Notes under the pieces: model-generated | Told to the model about the DNA's origin: nothing | The model's database searches: none | Seen by the model: the letters and a program-made list of their open reading frames with translations, nothing else | Assembly (NCBI GenBank): GCA_022180725.1 | Contig: BQMO01000014.1 | Coordinates: 124,001 to 188,000 of the forward strand | DNA: 64,000 nt | From: Phycisphaerae bacterium | GTDB taxonomy: Bacteria > Planctomycetota > Phycisphaerae > Phycisphaerales > UBA1924 | Reading direction: 5' to 3' | In this document: one piece after another, positions 21,322 to 31,519 of the stretch | Numbering within the stretch: position 1 is the first letter of the stretch | How the letters are laid out: the number at the start of each line of letters is the position of its first letter | Program-made: the position numbers and the translations under genes

Positions 21322-22116
21322 GTGATTGACACGCATTGTCATCTGACGTTCCCCGATTTCGCGGAACCATCGTGGCCGGGGGGCGTCGGCGCGGTGCTCG
21401 CCGAGGCTCAACGGGCGGGCGTCACGGGGTGCATCACGATCTCGACGACCACGCGCGATGCCCGCAGAGCGCTGGCGGTAGCCCACGCGCACGCGCGGGT
21501 CTGGTGCAGCGCGGGCGTGCACCCGTTATACGCCGACGATGGGCCGCACGAGTGGGAGGCGATGCGCGAGGTGGGGACGGACCCGAAATGCGTGGCGTGG
21601 GGCGAACTGGGCCTGGACAATCACTACGACCAGCCGGCCAGGCAGTCGCAGCACGCGGTGCTGGAGACGCAACTGACGCACCTCCAGGCGTGGAAGGCCG
21701 ACGGGCTGGAGAAGCCGGTCATCCTGCACTGCCGCGAGGCCTTCGCCGATCTGATCCCGATCCTGAATCGGACGACGCTGGACCCCGCTAAGTTCGTATT
21801 CCACTGTTTCACGGGGGAAGAAGCCGACATGCGGCGCGTTCTGGATTTCGGTGCGCACGTGAGTTTCACCGGCGTTGTGACGTACCGGAACGCACAGGCC
21901 GTGCGTCGGGCAGCGCAACTCGTGCCCGCGGATCGGATCATGGTCGAGACGGACGCCCCGTTCTTATCGCCAGACCCGCACCGGGGGGAAAGGCCCTGCC
22001 GGCCCTGGATGTGCTCGGTCACGGCGCGCCGCCTGGCCGAGATTCGGGGAGTGGCGTTCGAATCGTTTCACGAGCAGGTCAACGAAACCACACGGCGGTT
22101 CTTCGGCGTCTCGTAG
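21322..22116 (+). CDS. tatD: TatD-family metal-dependent DNase/hydrolase
   Basis: TatD enzymes are Mg/Zn-dependent deoxyribonucleases of the amidohydrolase superfamily with roles in DNA repair and quality control. The 264 residues show all expected metal ligands: DTHCH at residues 3-7, Glu in WGELGLDNHYD, His in VILHCREA, His in FHCFTG and Asp in ETDAPFL. The GTG start has no Shine-Dalgarno sequence; TACGCT (21310-21315) ends 6 nt upstream, a leaderless-type promoter. lgt follows after 12 bp, probably co-transcribed. Confidence 0.93.
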   Translation: MIDTHCHLTFPDFAEPSWPGGVGAVLAEAQRAGVTGCITISTTTRDARRALAVAHAHARVWCSAGVHPLYADDGPHEWEAMREVGTDPKCVAWGELGLDNHYDQPARQSQHAVLETQLTHLQAWKADGLEKPVILHCREAFADLIPILNRTTLDPAKFVFHCFTGEEADMRRVLDFGAHVSFTGVVTYRNAQAVRRAAQLVPADRIMVETDAPFLSPDPHRGERPCRPWMCSVTARRLAEIRGVAFESFHEQVNETTRRFFGVS

Positions 22117-22128
22117 CGGAGCGGCCTG

Positions 22129-23205
22129 ATGCACAGCGATTGGATAGGGACAACCATGGCGGCGTGGGTCCACAACCTCGACCCCTTCGTGTTCCGCGTC
22201 GGCGACGGTTGGGGCCTGCGCTGGTACGGGGTGTCGTACGTCCTCGGCTTCCTCGCCGGCTGGCTCATCCTGCGCTGGTGGGCGGTACGGACGCTCACGC
22301 CGATGTCGGCGCAGCGCATGTCCGACGCGATGGTGGCGCTGGTGGTCGGTGTGGTGGCGGGCGGGCGGCTCGGGTACGTCCTCTTCTACAAGCAGAGCCT
22401 TCTCTGGTCCTTCAACGAGTCCTTCCCCTGGTGGGGCGTGCTCCGGCTCAACGAGGGCGGCATGGCCAGCCACGGGGGCATGCTCGGGGTGATCGTCGCG
22501 GCGTGGTGGATCGCGCGCGGCGGCAAGAACTCCGCGGGCGTGGTCGAGCCGCGCGTGCCGACGCTCCACGTCCTCGACCTCTTCGCCTTGGCATGCACCC
22601 CGGGGCTGATGTTCGGTCGATTGGCGAACTTTATCAATGGTGAGTTGCTCGGCGAGATCGTGGCCATGCCGGGGAAGCCGGCGCCCTGGTGGAGCGTGAA
22701 GTTTCCGCAGGAGTACGGCACCAGCCAGGCACCCGCGGGGCAAGAGGAGGCCGTGCATGCGATCCTCGGGCCCTACCGCATGGTGGGGGAAGGCGACGCC
22801 GAGGCGTACGACAGGCTGGTCGGGGTGATCCGTGCGGGCGGGCAGGCCGGGCGAGAGGCCGCCGCGACGCTCGGGCCGCTGCTCTCGGCCCGACACCCGT
22901 CGCAGTTGTACCAGGCCTTGGCGGAGGGCGTGGTGCTCGGCGCCGTGCTGTGGCTGATCTGGCGTCGGCCCAGAGTGCCCGGGGTCGTTGGATGCTGGTT
23001 CCTCATCACCTACGGCCTGCTGCGCGTCCTGACCGAGTTGATCCGTCTGCCCGACGCCGACCTGGCCGTCCAGCGGTTCGCGGGCCTCTCGCGCGGACAG
23101 TGGCTGAGCGCGGCGATGATCGCGGCGGGCGCAGGGGCGCTCACGTGGATCGTGCGGCACGGGGGAGCGACAATGGGCGGATGGGCACGACGGGCCGTTT
23201 CGTAG
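22129..23205 (+). CDS. lgt: Prolipoprotein diacylglyceryl transferase
   Basis: Lgt transfers diacylglycerol from phosphatidylglycerol to the lipobox cysteine, the first step of lipoprotein maturation in the inner membrane. The 358-residue protein is polytopic and contains RWYGVSYVLGF, MASHGGMLG (catalytic His region), the signature GRLANFINGELLG, and near the C-terminus RHPSQLYQA, as in the family. It is longer than E. coli Lgt (291), with an extra loop after the signature. A second in-frame ATG at 22156 is also possible. Several predicted lipoproteins in this window are its likely substrates. Confidence 0.94.
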   Translation: MHSDWIGTTMAAWVHNLDPFVFRVGDGWGLRWYGVSYVLGFLAGWLILRWWAVRTLTPMSAQRMSDAMVALVVGVVAGGRLGYVLFYKQSLLWSFNESFPWWGVLRLNEGGMASHGGMLGVIVAAWWIARGGKNSAGVVEPRVPTLHVLDLFALACTPGLMFGRLANFINGELLGEIVAMPGKPAPWWSVKFPQEYGTSQAPAGQEEAVHAILGPYRMVGEGDAEAYDRLVGVIRAGGQAGREAAATLGPLLSARHPSQLYQALAEGVVLGAVLWLIWRRPRVPGVVGCWFLITYGLLRVLTELIRLPDADLAVQRFAGLSRGQWLSAAMIAAGAGALTWIVRHGGATMGGWARRAVS

Positions 23206-23222
23206 AGCCGGTCGAGAACCCG

Positions 23223-23250
23223 TACGAGCCGCGACCGTAAGGGAGCGGTT
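23223..23250. repeat. GAGCCGCGA(C/G)CGTAAG short repeat, copy 1
   Basis: A 28-bp segment starting TACGAGCCGCGACCGTAAGG, 18 bp after the lgt stop. It matches the complement of 58063-58090 at 26 of 28 positions and a further copy at 58107-58136. The sequence can fold on itself (CCGC/GCGG ends). No T-tract follows, so it is not an obvious terminator here. Confidence 0.65.
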
Positions 23251-23364
23251 GCATGCCATCCCGCGTGATGTTGGCGTCGTGTCGCCGGAGGACATTCAAA
23301 ACTGGCAACGCCCCCTGGGTTCCGAGGTAGCCGCGAGTCACTCGTCGAACCCTACGCTTGACCC

Positions 23365-24399
23365 ATGACGATCCTGGTGACGGGCGGAGCAGGGTACATC
23401 GGTTCGCACGCCGTGCAGAGGCTGCTGCGCGACGGGGTTCGGGTCGTCTCGCTCGATAATGAGTTCCGCGGACACGCGAAAGCCATGAGCCTGCTCGCGG
23501 CGGCTCACCCGGGTCGGCTAACGTACGTGAAGGGCGACATTCTGGACTCGGTCCTCGTACGCACCCTGATCGACACGCACGGCATCGACGCGGTCATGCA
23601 CTTCGCGGCCCATGCGTACGTGGGGGAATCGGTCCAAGACCCGCTGACGTACTACCGGAACAACGTGACGGGGCTGGGCAGCGTGCTGGAGGCGTGCGAG
23701 GGGGCAAAGAAGCCCGTCGCCCGGTTCGTGTTCTCGTCCTCGTGCTCAACGTACGGCCAGCCGCCCGCGGGCATGATCCCCGTGCGCGAGGAATGTCCGC
23801 AGGACCCGGTCTCGCCGTACGGGCGGACGAAACTCATCGGCGAGTGGATGCTGCGTGACTTCGCCGAGTCGCGCCGCGTCGCGGGAAAGCCCTTCGCGTG
23901 CACGTTCCTGCGATACTTCAACGTGTGCGGGTGCGACCGCTCGGGGCTGCTGGGCGAGGACCACGCGCCCGAGACGCACCTGATCCCGGTGGTCTTGCAG
24001 GCGGCGCTGGGGCAGCGCCCGCACGTCGGGCTCTTCGGCACCGACTACCCCACGCCCGACGGCACGTGCATCCGCGACTACGTACACGTCGAGGATCTGG
24101 TGGACGCGCACGTCCGGGCGCTGGGGGCGATGAAGGACGGTCAGGTGCGGGCGTACAACGTGGGGATCGGGAAGGGGTACTCGGTACGGCAGATCATCGA
24201 GGCCGTACGGGCCGTGACGAAACGCGAGATCAAGGTCGTGGAGCAGGCCCGCCGCCCCGGCGACCCGCCGGAGGTCTTCAACGACCCGACGCTCGTCACC
24301 CGAGAGTTGGGCTGGAAGCCGGGGATGACCGACCTCCACGCGATCATCGACTCGGCGTGGAGGTGGATGGTGACGCATCCGAAGGGGTACGCGGGATGA
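23365..24399 (+). CDS. galE: UDP-glucose 4-epimerase
   Basis: NAD-dependent short-chain epimerase interconverting UDP-glucose and UDP-galactose for surface polysaccharides. The 344 residues have the N-terminal GGAGYIGSHA (residues 7-16), the catalytic Ser in FSSSCSTYG, and the YxxxK pair in SPYGRTKLIGE. The product-side motif LRYFNVCG and YNVGIGKGYSV are also typical. TACGCT (23353-23358) ends 6 nt before the ATG and no ribosome-binding site is seen. The stop overlaps the next gene's start (ATGA). Confidence 0.93.
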   Translation: MTILVTGGAGYIGSHAVQRLLRDGVRVVSLDNEFRGHAKAMSLLAAAHPGRLTYVKGDILDSVLVRTLIDTHGIDAVMHFAAHAYVGESVQDPLTYYRNNVTGLGSVLEACEGAKKPVARFVFSSSCSTYGQPPAGMIPVREECPQDPVSPYGRTKLIGEWMLRDFAESRRVAGKPFACTFLRYFNVCGCDRSGLLGEDHAPETHLIPVVLQAALGQRPHVGLFGTDYPTPDGTCIRDYVHVEDLVDAHVRALGAMKDGQVRAYNVGIGKGYSVRQIIEAVRAVTKREIKVVEQARRPGDPPEVFNDPTLVTRELGWKPGMTDLHAIIDSAWRWMVTHPKGYAG

Positions 24400-25715
24400 T
24401 CGTGCGTAACTGGTTGATCATGGGCGCGGTGGCGCTCGGGCCGACAATGGCGGCGGTCGGGCAGGACACGGCGCCGGCAATGCCAGCGATCGACGTCTGG
24501 GGTGATTTCCCACGCGTGGATGCGGGCAGGCCGTTCAAGCCCCTTGACGGCGCCTGGCCATCGAGGGTTCGGATCGATGATGCCGCGGGGATGGGCGTCA
24601 TCGTCCCGGTAATGACCCCGATCCTGCGACCGGAGGGGCGGCGGGTTGGGATGCAGTTTCCCACGCGACTCATCGCCGAGGTCCCCGATGCCGCGGTGCT
24701 GCTGGGTGATCGCGCTTTTCGCGTGCTGACGGAAGGGGCCGGGGCGTTCGTGGTGCGTGCCGAGCCGGCTCCCGAGGGGACCCCCGTGCCCCGCCGGCAG
24801 CAGAACCTCGCGGCGGAGACGTTCCGGTTCGTTTCGGGGCAGCCGATCGAGCCTGACGTGGTGCGGATCGAGCGTACGTGGTTCGCGTACTTTCCGCCGG
24901 TCGCGGGTTCCCAGGCAGGGGCGGAATCGCCTGTCCTTGCGGGCGTCGTGCTGCTGATGCCCGGCATGTTCGGGACGCCCGAGACGGTGTTGGACGGTTT
25001 ATCGAGGTCGCTGCGCGGGCGCGGGCTGGGGGTGCTGCGGATGATCGCGCAGCCCGGCCGGTTCACGGAGCGTCTGGACCTGACCCTGAATCCCGGTGAG
25101 GCGCTGCCGACGCTGGTCGCCGGGGCCGCGAGGGAGTTCGATTCGCGCGAAGCCGAATGCGCCTACGCGGCCGAGGAAGCCTGGAAGTACCTGGCGAAGG
25201 TGAAGCCCGAGACGGCCGGTGTCCCGCGGGTGATCGTGGGGTTCAGTGCCGGGGCGATCACGCTGCCCACCGTGGTCGCTCGGACGCCGGGTATGTACGC
25301 GGCGGCGGTGGCGGTAGGGGGTGGGTGCCATTGGTGGCTGTTGAACGAGAAAAGCAACTACCGCACGATGATCGACGCAATCAACGTGACGTGGACGACG
25401 CCCCCGGCCGACGCGGATCTGCACGCGGCGCGCGAGGCGTATCTCGACGCCTCGGTGCTCGACCCGTTCAATACGAGCCAGGTGCTCCGCGGGATGCCGG
25501 TCGTGATGATCCAGGGCGCGAGCGACCTGGCGGTGCCGTCGCCGCTGGGGGATTGCCTGTGGGAGCGTGCGGGGAAGCCCGAACGGTGGATGGTCGAAGG
25601 CGGGCACGAAGTGCTGTTTATGCAACTCTCGGGGTATTACGAGCGGATCGGAGCGTGGGTGACGGCGCGGGTGGAGGAAGCCGCGGCCATGAAGCACCCC
25701 CAGGAAGCGAAATAG
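24396..25715 (+). CDS. Secreted alpha/beta-hydrolase
   Basis: A 439-residue protein with a signal peptide (LIMGAVALGPTMAAVGQ). The nucleophile elbow GFSAG, a candidate acid in GASDLAVP and a His in GGHEVLF give a complete alpha/beta-hydrolase triad. The N-terminal 150 residues are a beta-rich domain without recognised homology. Substrate is not predictable. It starts within the galE stop (ATGA overlap), so the two are translationally coupled, although a link to sugar metabolism is not otherwise supported. Confidence 0.75.
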   Translation: MIVRNWLIMGAVALGPTMAAVGQDTAPAMPAIDVWGDFPRVDAGRPFKPLDGAWPSRVRIDDAAGMGVIVPVMTPILRPEGRRVGMQFPTRLIAEVPDAAVLLGDRAFRVLTEGAGAFVVRAEPAPEGTPVPRRQQNLAAETFRFVSGQPIEPDVVRIERTWFAYFPPVAGSQAGAESPVLAGVVLLMPGMFGTPETVLDGLSRSLRGRGLGVLRMIAQPGRFTERLDLTLNPGEALPTLVAGAAREFDSREAECAYAAEEAWKYLAKVKPETAGVPRVIVGFSAGAITLPTVVARTPGMYAAAVAVGGGCHWWLLNEKSNYRTMIDAINVTWTTPPADADLHAAREAYLDASVLDPFNTSQVLRGMPVVMIQGASDLAVPSPLGDCLWERAGKPERWMVEGGHEVLFMQLSGYYERIGAWVTARVEEAAAMKHPQEAK

Positions 25716-25722
25716 GCGCCAC

Positions 25723-26685
25723 GTGTTGATCGCCGTGAGTCCATACCACCTGACGACCCGTGAAGCGCCGGCGATGGCGGCGCTGCTGCTGGGTACGCGC
25801 GTGGTCACGCTCGCGCCGGCGTCGGCGGGGGGCAATGCGGCGTGGGCCCGGCGCGCGGCGGGTCGGGTCAGGGCCTTCGCGGACCTGGCGCGATCGTGGA
25901 CGTGGGCGGAGGAGTTGTTCCGCGCGGGTGTCCTGGTGCGCGAGGTCGATGGGGAGACGCCCGAAGAAGACGTACGGTGGGTGCTGGAGCGGCTCAGCGT
26001 CGATGACCGGTACGCGGCGTTGCGGATGTTTCTCCACCAGGCCGAGGGGGATGCGCATCTGGCGGCGATCTCGGCGGACATTCTGAAGGGTGGGCCGGAC
26101 CCCGGTCTGAGCATCCCGGTGGCCGCGGGATTGGATCGGTTCGCGGTACGTCGGTGCGCCCTTGTGGCGCGGTCGCCGGCGGTGTCGGTCGCGCAAAAAG
26201 CCGAAGCGAATCTCGGCACGGGGGTCTTGACGTGCGCGGTACCGGTCCTGCTTCAGGCCGACGCGGCACGACTGATGCACGCGCGCGAGGTGATGCGGCG
26301 TGAACTGGACGCGCTACGGGCGGCGATGATGCGGCTCCCCGAAGTGGTGCAGTCTGGGGCGCGGGGCGTGTCGGGTGTCCATCGGGACGTGGAACTGGCG
26401 GCCAAGGCGTACGGCGCGGCGTTTGAGCACAAGCGTGCGGATGTGCACGTCGGCGCCGAGGATGACGAGGTTCGTCTCGTGGAAAGCGTCGCCCTGGTGA
26501 GCGTGGTAGCGCTGCCGTCGGACGCGGTGCTCGCGTCGGGGGTCACGGCGTTGCGGTCGATGGGCGCGTCTGGGCGCCACGAATCAGTGTCGACCGGCGG
26601 CACGGGCGGTGTGATCGTCCGCCATGACCAGGCCGAAGGGCGCCGTGTGGCGGGGTTGGTGATCAAGGCCATGGGGACGCGGTAA
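25723..26685 (+). CDS. Hypothetical protein, 320 aa
   Basis: I do not recognise a family. The protein is Ala/Val/Arg-rich and has no signal peptide. It opens with ISPYHLTTREAPAMAALLLG-like sequence and contains a helical middle (MHAREVMRRELDALRAAMMR) and a C-terminal segment with GGTGGVIVRHDQAEG. Starts GTG 25723 or TTG 25726 are both possible. It follows the hydrolase by 7 bp and precedes the YyaL gene by 28 bp on the same strand. Third-position GC is like its neighbours, so it reads as a real gene. Confidence 0.6.
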   Translation: MLIAVSPYHLTTREAPAMAALLLGTRVVTLAPASAGGNAAWARRAAGRVRAFADLARSWTWAEELFRAGVLVREVDGETPEEDVRWVLERLSVDDRYAALRMFLHQAEGDAHLAAISADILKGGPDPGLSIPVAAGLDRFAVRRCALVARSPAVSVAQKAEANLGTGVLTCAVPVLLQADAARLMHAREVMRRELDALRAAMMRLPEVVQSGARGVSGVHRDVELAAKAYGAAFEHKRADVHVGAEDDEVRLVESVALVSVVALPSDAVLASGVTALRSMGASGRHESVSTGGTGGVIVRHDQAEGRRVAGLVIKAMGTR

Positions 26686-26713
26686 GGGACGTGAGCCGCC
26701 TCTACGATGAAGG

Positions 26714-29083
26714 ATGCCCAACCGCCTCGCCCACGAGACAAGTCCGTACCTGCTCCAGCACGCGGAGAATCCGGTGGACTGGTGGCCATGGGGCGAGGCG
26801 GCCTTTGCCGAGGCGCGCCGGCGCGACGTGCCCATCTTCCTCTCGATCGGCTATTCGACCTGCTACTGGTGCCACGTGATGGAACGGGAATCGTTCGAGG
26901 ACGCGGGGCTTGCTTCACGGCTGAATGAGCACTTCGTTCCTGTCAAGGTCGACCGCGAGGAGCGCCCCGACCTCGACGAAGTCTACATGGCGGCGACGCT
27001 GGTGACGCGCGGGCACGGCGGATGGCCGATGTCGGTGTTTCTGGACCCGGCATCGTTGAAGCCGTTTTATTGCGGTACGTACTTTCCCCCCGAACCCCGC
27101 CACGGGTTGGCCGACTTCGGCAGCGTGCTGCGGGCAATGGCCAAGGCATGGGCCGAGCAGCGCGACGGGGTCCTGGCGCAGGCGGGGGAGGTCGCGCGGG
27201 CCGTGGAGGAGCACCTCGCGGCGGGTGGCGGCGGGGAACTCGGGGAGCGACAGGTCGCCGACGCGCTCTCCCACCTGCTGCGCACGACCGACCAGACGCA
27301 CGGCGGGTTCGGACCCGCGCCGAAGTTCCCGCAACCTGAATCACTTCGGTTTCTGCTCGACGTGCGGGCGCGTGCGGCGGACGACGCGACAGGCGACGCC
27401 GTGGATATGGCGATGCGGACGACGATCGACGCCATCGTGCTCGGCGGCGTCCGCGACCACCTCGGCGGCGGCTTTCACCGCTACGCCGTGGACGCCACGT
27501 GGACGGTGCCGCACTTCGAGAAGATGCTCTACGACTCGGCGGGGCTGGTGGCGGTGCTGGCCGTGGCGGCGGGGCGGTATGACCGGCCCGAGTACGCGCG
27601 GGCGGCGCACGAAGCGGTGCAGTACGTCGGTACGCGGCTTACCGGGCCTCACGGCGCCTTCCTCAGCGCCGAGGACGCCGAGACGGACGGCCGCGAGGGC
27701 GCCACGTACCTCTGGACCCCCGAGGAGTTCCGCGCCGCCCTGTGCCCGACCGAGGTTGAGCGTGAACCGGCGTTGGCGGATGCGGCTCGCGACGCGACGG
27801 CGTTCGCCACCGCCGTGTATGGGTTGGACGGGCCGCCCAACTTTCGCGACCCGCACCACCCGGATCACGGGGCGCGGTGGGTCGTGCGCCTGGCGGAGAT
27901 GCCCGCGCGGACGGCGGCGCGACTCAACCTGGGACCGATCGAGTTCACGGAAAAACTGGAGCGTGTGCGGGCGGCACTGCTCGAAGCGAGAAACTTGCGG
28001 CCCCAGCCGCGCCTGGACGACAAGGTGATCGCCGCGTGGAACGGCATGATGATCACCGCCCTGTGCGTGGCTGCGCGGGAGTTGGAAGCGCCGGCGTACC
28101 GCGTCATGGCGGAACGCGCGGCGGACTTCGTGCTGCGGACCATGCGCGACGACCATGGCGGGCTGCTGCGGGTGCATCGAGCGGGGGTGTCGCACATCCC
28201 GGGAGTGCTGGAGGACTACGCGGCCATGATTCAGGGGCTGGCGGAACTCGCACGCGACGAACCCGAACCGGCGCGAGGGCGTCGCCTCGCGCAGGCGTTG
28301 GACCTTCTCGCCCATGCCCGAGCGGCGTTCTTTGACGAGGCGACGGGCATGATCTACGACACCCGCGCCGGGCAAGCCGATCTGTTCGTGCGGACCTGCG
28401 TCCTGCACGATGGGGCGGTGGCGTGCGGCTTCTCCACCATGGTCAACGCGCTGATCGATCTCGCCGAGTTGACCGGCGACGCGTCGTACACCCAGCGTGC
28501 GGCGTGGGCGCTGGAATCGGTCGCGGGGCGGATCACCGCGTCCCCGGCGGGAAGCATCGGGTCGATGCGGGCGTTGCTGCGGCTGCTGACAGCCGCGGGG
28601 CCGAACGGCGACGCCCCGAGCAGCGCCGCGGCGTTGTACGAGACCAAGCCCACGGATCGGCAACGCCGCCTGCCGGCCGATCACGCCGTCGTGCAGGTCT
28701 TCTCCGGAGTCGATCACGTGGAACTGCGCGAGGACGCGCCGGCGGAAGTGTCGATCCTCGTGCGGATCGCGGACGGGTGGCACGTGCCCGCGGCGATGCC
28801 GGGCGACTCCCCCGCCGCGGCCCGGCTGTCGCCTTTCCGCATCGACGTGGCGGGCGGCACGGGCGTGCGGGTCTTCGCGGACTACCCCGAGGGCGAAGCG
28901 CGGGGTGAGGGCGAGACGCGCGTGCGGGTCTATCAGGGTGAAGTGCCGATCCGGGTCGCGCTCGAACGCGAGGGCGGGTGGCGGGGAAAGCCCAGGCTCG
29001 TGATGCGGTATCAGGCCTGTTCCGAGTCGGCCTGTCAAGCGCCGGTCACGGCGGAACTCGACATCCGGCTGCTGGGGTCGTAA
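26714..29083 (+). CDS. YyaL/SPATA20-type protein with thioredoxin domain (DUF255)
   Basis: A 789-residue protein of the DUF255 family: an N-terminal thioredoxin-like domain followed by an (alpha/alpha)6-barrel similar to glycoside hydrolases. The opening [21 protein letters not shown] and the redox motif CYWC (residues 50-53) are diagnostic, with GGWPMSVFL and [18 protein letters not shown] further on. The cellular role of the family is not settled. TACGAT (26703-26708) ends 5 nt before the ATG. The last 49 bp overlap the 3' end of the convergent HAD gene. Confidence 0.9.
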   Translation: MPNRLAHETSPYLLQHAENPVDWWPWGEAAFAEARRRDVPIFLSIGYSTCYWCHVMERESFEDAGLASRLNEHFVPVKVDREERPDLDEVYMAATLVTRGHGGWPMSVFLDPASLKPFYCGTYFPPEPRHGLADFGSVLRAMAKAWAEQRDGVLAQAGEVARAVEEHLAAGGGGELGERQVADALSHLLRTTDQTHGGFGPAPKFPQPESLRFLLDVRARAADDATGDAVDMAMRTTIDAIVLGGVRDHLGGGFHRYAVDATWTVPHFEKMLYDSAGLVAVLAVAAGRYDRPEYARAAHEAVQYVGTRLTGPHGAFLSAEDAETDGREGATYLWTPEEFRAALCPTEVEREPALADAARDATAFATAVYGLDGPPNFRDPHHPDHGARWVVRLAEMPARTAARLNLGPIEFTEKLERVRAALLEARNLRPQPRLDDKVIAAWNGMMITALCVAARELEAPAYRVMAERAADFVLRTMRDDHGGLLRVHRAGVSHIPGVLEDYAAMIQGLAELARDEPEPARGRRLAQALDLLAHARAAFFDEATGMIYDTRAGQADLFVRTCVLHDGAVACGFSTMVNALIDLAELTGDASYTQRAAWALESVAGRITASPAGSIGSMRALLRLLTAAGPNGDAPSSAAALYETKPTDRQRRLPADHAVVQVFSGVDHVELREDAPAEVSILVRIADGWHVPAAMPGDSPAAARLSPFRIDVAGGTGVRVFADYPEGEARGEGETRVRVYQGEVPIRVALEREGGWRGKPRLVMRYQACSESACQAPVTAELDIRLLGS

Positions 29084-29739
29084 CGGTCGATGAGGCCGTA
29101 CGTGTGCAGCGCACCCTCAACCTGCGCCGCGGTGTCGCCCGTGTGGTCGATGAGGTGGGTGCGCCACCCGAGCGACGCGGCGGCGTGGATGTTCTCGGGG
29201 AGATCGTCGAAAAAGAGGATGTCCTCACCCCGATAGCCGGTGTGTGTCTCGAACGCGCGGTAGATGGCCGGATCGGGCTTGGCCAGCCCGAGCAGGTGGC
29301 TGGCGTGGCGATGGTTGAGCTGCAGAGCCGAGGGGAACAACGGCAGGCCGTCGCGCGCCCCGTGCCCGAGCCGGTTCCAGTGCACCTCGTTGGTGTTGGA
29401 AAGAATGCCCGTGTCGGCGCGGGCGCCGGCAACGAGGCGTTGCAGCACGTCCCCGATGCAGTCGTACTCGGCGAAGATCCAGGCGTCGTGGAGTTGACGA
29501 ACCTGCGCCGGCGAGTAGCGGTTCCCCGTCGCCCGGGCGAGGGCCGCAAAGAACTCGTCCGTGGCGATCTTCCCTGTGTGGTGCAGCGCGGTGAGGGCGC
29601 GTCGCTCGCGCACCAGGTCCGGGTGCGCAACCGCGTCGTCATAGGGCAGGCCGAGGGCTCGGCAGGCCTGTTCCCAGGAACGATGATGGCGGATGATGAC
29701 CCCGCCGAGATCAAAGCACACCAGGCGGACGTGATTCAT
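29035..29739 (-). CDS. HAD-superfamily phosphatase (YihX-like)
   Basis: A 234-residue HAD-IA hydrolase. Motif I is FDLGGVI (Asp10, with Gly at the usual second Asp position, as in YihX-type phosphatases), motif II is the SNT in [11 protein letters not shown], motif III Lys in [13 protein letters not shown] and motif IV DILFFDD. Likely a small-molecule phosphatase; substrate unknown. Its start overlaps the truD stop by 4 nt (ATGA), so it is coupled to truD. Its 3' end runs 49 bp into the convergent YyaL gene, which is unusual but leaves both reading frames intact. Confidence 0.87.
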   Translation of the reverse strand: MNHVRLVCFDLGGVIIRHHRSWEQACRALGLPYDDAVAHPDLVRERRALTALHHTGKIATDEFFAALARATGNRYSPAQVRQLHDAWIFAEYDCIGDVLQRLVAGARADTGILSNTNEVHWNRLGHGARDGLPLFPSALQLNHRHASHLLGLAKPDPAIYRAFETHTGYRGEDILFFDDLPENIHAAASLGWRTHLIDHTGDTAAQVEGALHTYGLIDRYDPSSRMSSSAVTGA

Positions 29740-31016
29740 GCTTCCTCCGACAGCGGCGGCTCGTGATCGCTCGGCTTCAGGATCTCGCGGAGCACCGTCG
29801 TCGCGAATGCGCCGCGGGGGAGTTCGAAGGCGCAGCGGATGTACGGGCCGTGCTCGTCGACGCCGCCCTCAACCTCGGGGGCGATGAGCGGCACGCGCAG
29901 GGGACGCCGCGCCCCGGTAAGAGATGGCCTCGATCGCGCACGTGCGGCAAGGGCCTCGGGTGTCACGTCCGTCGTGCGCAACTGCGCCAGTTCCACGGCG
30001 TCGGTGGCGCCCCCGGCGCGGGGCATCGCGGCCCCCCACAGCGGGCCGGTGGGACTGATCTCCAGCGAGGCGAGTCGCGCGGCGGTGGTGGGGTCGTCGG
30101 CCACACCCTCGTCCACGGCGAAGATCGCTCCGTTCGCGTGCTTGAACGCGAGGTCCCCGGCTTCCAGTCGGCCGAGCCGCCCGCCGGCGAGCCGATCGTC
30201 CAGCACCGCGTTGAAGACCGCGCTCTGAAAGGCGGAGATATAAAAGTGAAGCACGGAATCATCGAGGCGGAGGAACGCTTCGCGCGGCGAGCGGTCCTGC
30301 GCCAGCATGTTCAGCACGATCAACTCCGTCCGGGCATTCCGCGGGTACGCCATCGACGCCTCTCGGTAGCGGCCCTCGAGATACAGCCGCCTCGCGTCCG
30401 CATTCCGCTCAGGGTGTTCGGACGATGGACCCAGCAACTCACGCACCGCCGTGTCGAAATCGCCTATCGCGAGCGCCCGCCCGATGCGATGGGTGTTCCC
30501 GAGCAGCCCGAAGCGCTGCGCGCCGAACCGGTTGGGCACGCCCTCGGCCTCCAGCCGCCGGAGCACGCGGTGCGCGACCAGGCTGTCCGTCGGGCGACAG
30601 TCCCGGATGCGGATCGAAAAGCGGTTGCCGCGCAGGTGCCCCGGGCGGAGTTTGTTGGTGTGCAGCGCCGCGCCGAGCACGACGAGGTCGGGGTGCTCCA
30701 GCGCCGGGAAGTCCTCGGCGGACTTGCCGGGGATGTGCACCGAAACAACCTGCCGCGTCACGGCGTGCTTGTCCTTGAGCCCCGCGTAGCCGACCGCGCC
30801 GCGCCCGACGCGGAAGTGCGCCGCGATGAGGCGCAGCAGGTCCATCGTCGACATGTTCCGTTTCTGGATGGTCAGGTAGAGATGCTCGCCTTGCCCGCAG
30901 GGGTCGTACGAGGGCAACTCATCGACCAGAAAGTCCTCGGGACGCTGCCGCAGCGTCCCCGCAATCGGCGGAAGGTCGCGGGTCAGAAAAATCGACGCCG
31001 GGCGAGTGTCCGGCAC
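29736..31016 (-). CDS. truD: tRNA pseudouridine(13) synthase TruD
   Basis: TruD forms pseudouridine at position 13 of tRNA-Glu and others. The 426 residues contain the N-terminal PEDFLVDELP, KRNMSTMDL, and the catalytic loop GYAGLKDKHAVTRQ with Asp82, plus RGNRFSIRIRD and PNRFGAQRFG. It starts with GTG two bases downstream of the DUF151 gene's stop and ends by overlapping the HAD gene, so DUF151-truD-HAD form a tight unit. Confidence 0.94.
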   Translation of the reverse strand: MPDTRPASIFLTRDLPPIAGTLRQRPEDFLVDELPSYDPCGQGEHLYLTIQKRNMSTMDLLRLIAAHFRVGRGAVGYAGLKDKHAVTRQVVSVHIPGKSAEDFPALEHPDLVVLGAALHTNKLRPGHLRGNRFSIRIRDCRPTDSLVAHRVLRRLEAEGVPNRFGAQRFGLLGNTHRIGRALAIGDFDTAVRELLGPSSEHPERNADARRLYLEGRYREASMAYPRNARTELIVLNMLAQDRSPREAFLRLDDSVLHFYISAFQSAVFNAVLDDRLAGGRLGRLEAGDLAFKHANGAIFAVDEGVADDPTTAARLASLEISPTGPLWGAAMPRAGGATDAVELAQLRTTDVTPEALAARARSRPSLTGARRPLRVPLIAPEVEGGVDEHGPYIRCAFELPRGAFATTVLREILKPSDHEPPLSEEA

Positions 31017-31017
31017 G

Positions 31018-31464
31018 TCAGGGCTCGTCCTTCGACGCCGCCTCGAGAACCCGGTCGTCCACGAAGATCGGCGCCCCGCCCGCGATGCCCAGGGCGATCG
31101 CGTCGCTGGGGCGGGAATCTACGTGGATCAGTTTCCCATCGGCGGTCTTGATGTCGAGCGTGGCGAAAAAGGTGTGGTCGCTGAGATCATTGATCGTGAT
31201 CGATTCGAGCGATGCGCCCAGCGCGTTCACCACGTTGGCGAGCAGGTCGTGGGTTTGCGGCCGCTTGATCTGGATGCCCTTCAGGCGGCGTTCGATGGCC
31301 TGCGCCTCGGGAAGACCAATCACGATGGGAAAAGCACGCCCCCCCTCGATCTGGCCGCCCGAGACGCCGTCGCCGTTGCCGGGGGCGACCTCGCGCAACT
31401 CGATGATCTGGTAATCATTGAGTTCGCGGATCAGGATGCGGGAGAGTTCCATCCGAACGGGCAT
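31018..31464 (-). CDS. DUF151 bifunctional-nuclease-like protein
   Basis: A 148-residue protein of the BFN/DUF151 family, which in plants and Thermotoga has nuclease-like or unknown activity. Family sequence includes VIGLPEAQAIERRL, RPQTHDLLANVV and the conserved HVDSRPSDAIALGI. The ATG at 31464 is used because GGAGGT stands 7 nt upstream; the frame is open further but the extra sequence looks non-coding. It heads a three-gene unit with truD and the HAD gene and is 55 bp downstream of nnrE. Confidence 0.9.
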   Translation of the reverse strand: MPVRMELSRILIRELNDYQIIELREVAPGNGDGVSGGQIEGGRAFPIVIGLPEAQAIERRLKGIQIKRPQTHDLLANVVNALGASLESITINDLSDHTFFATLDIKTADGKLIHVDSRPSDAIALGIAGGAPIFVDDRVLEAASKDEP

Positions 31465-31519
31465 CACGCACCTCCGCCGCGGCGGGTTCCGTCCCGCCGG
31501 GCCTGTCATCGTACACCGC

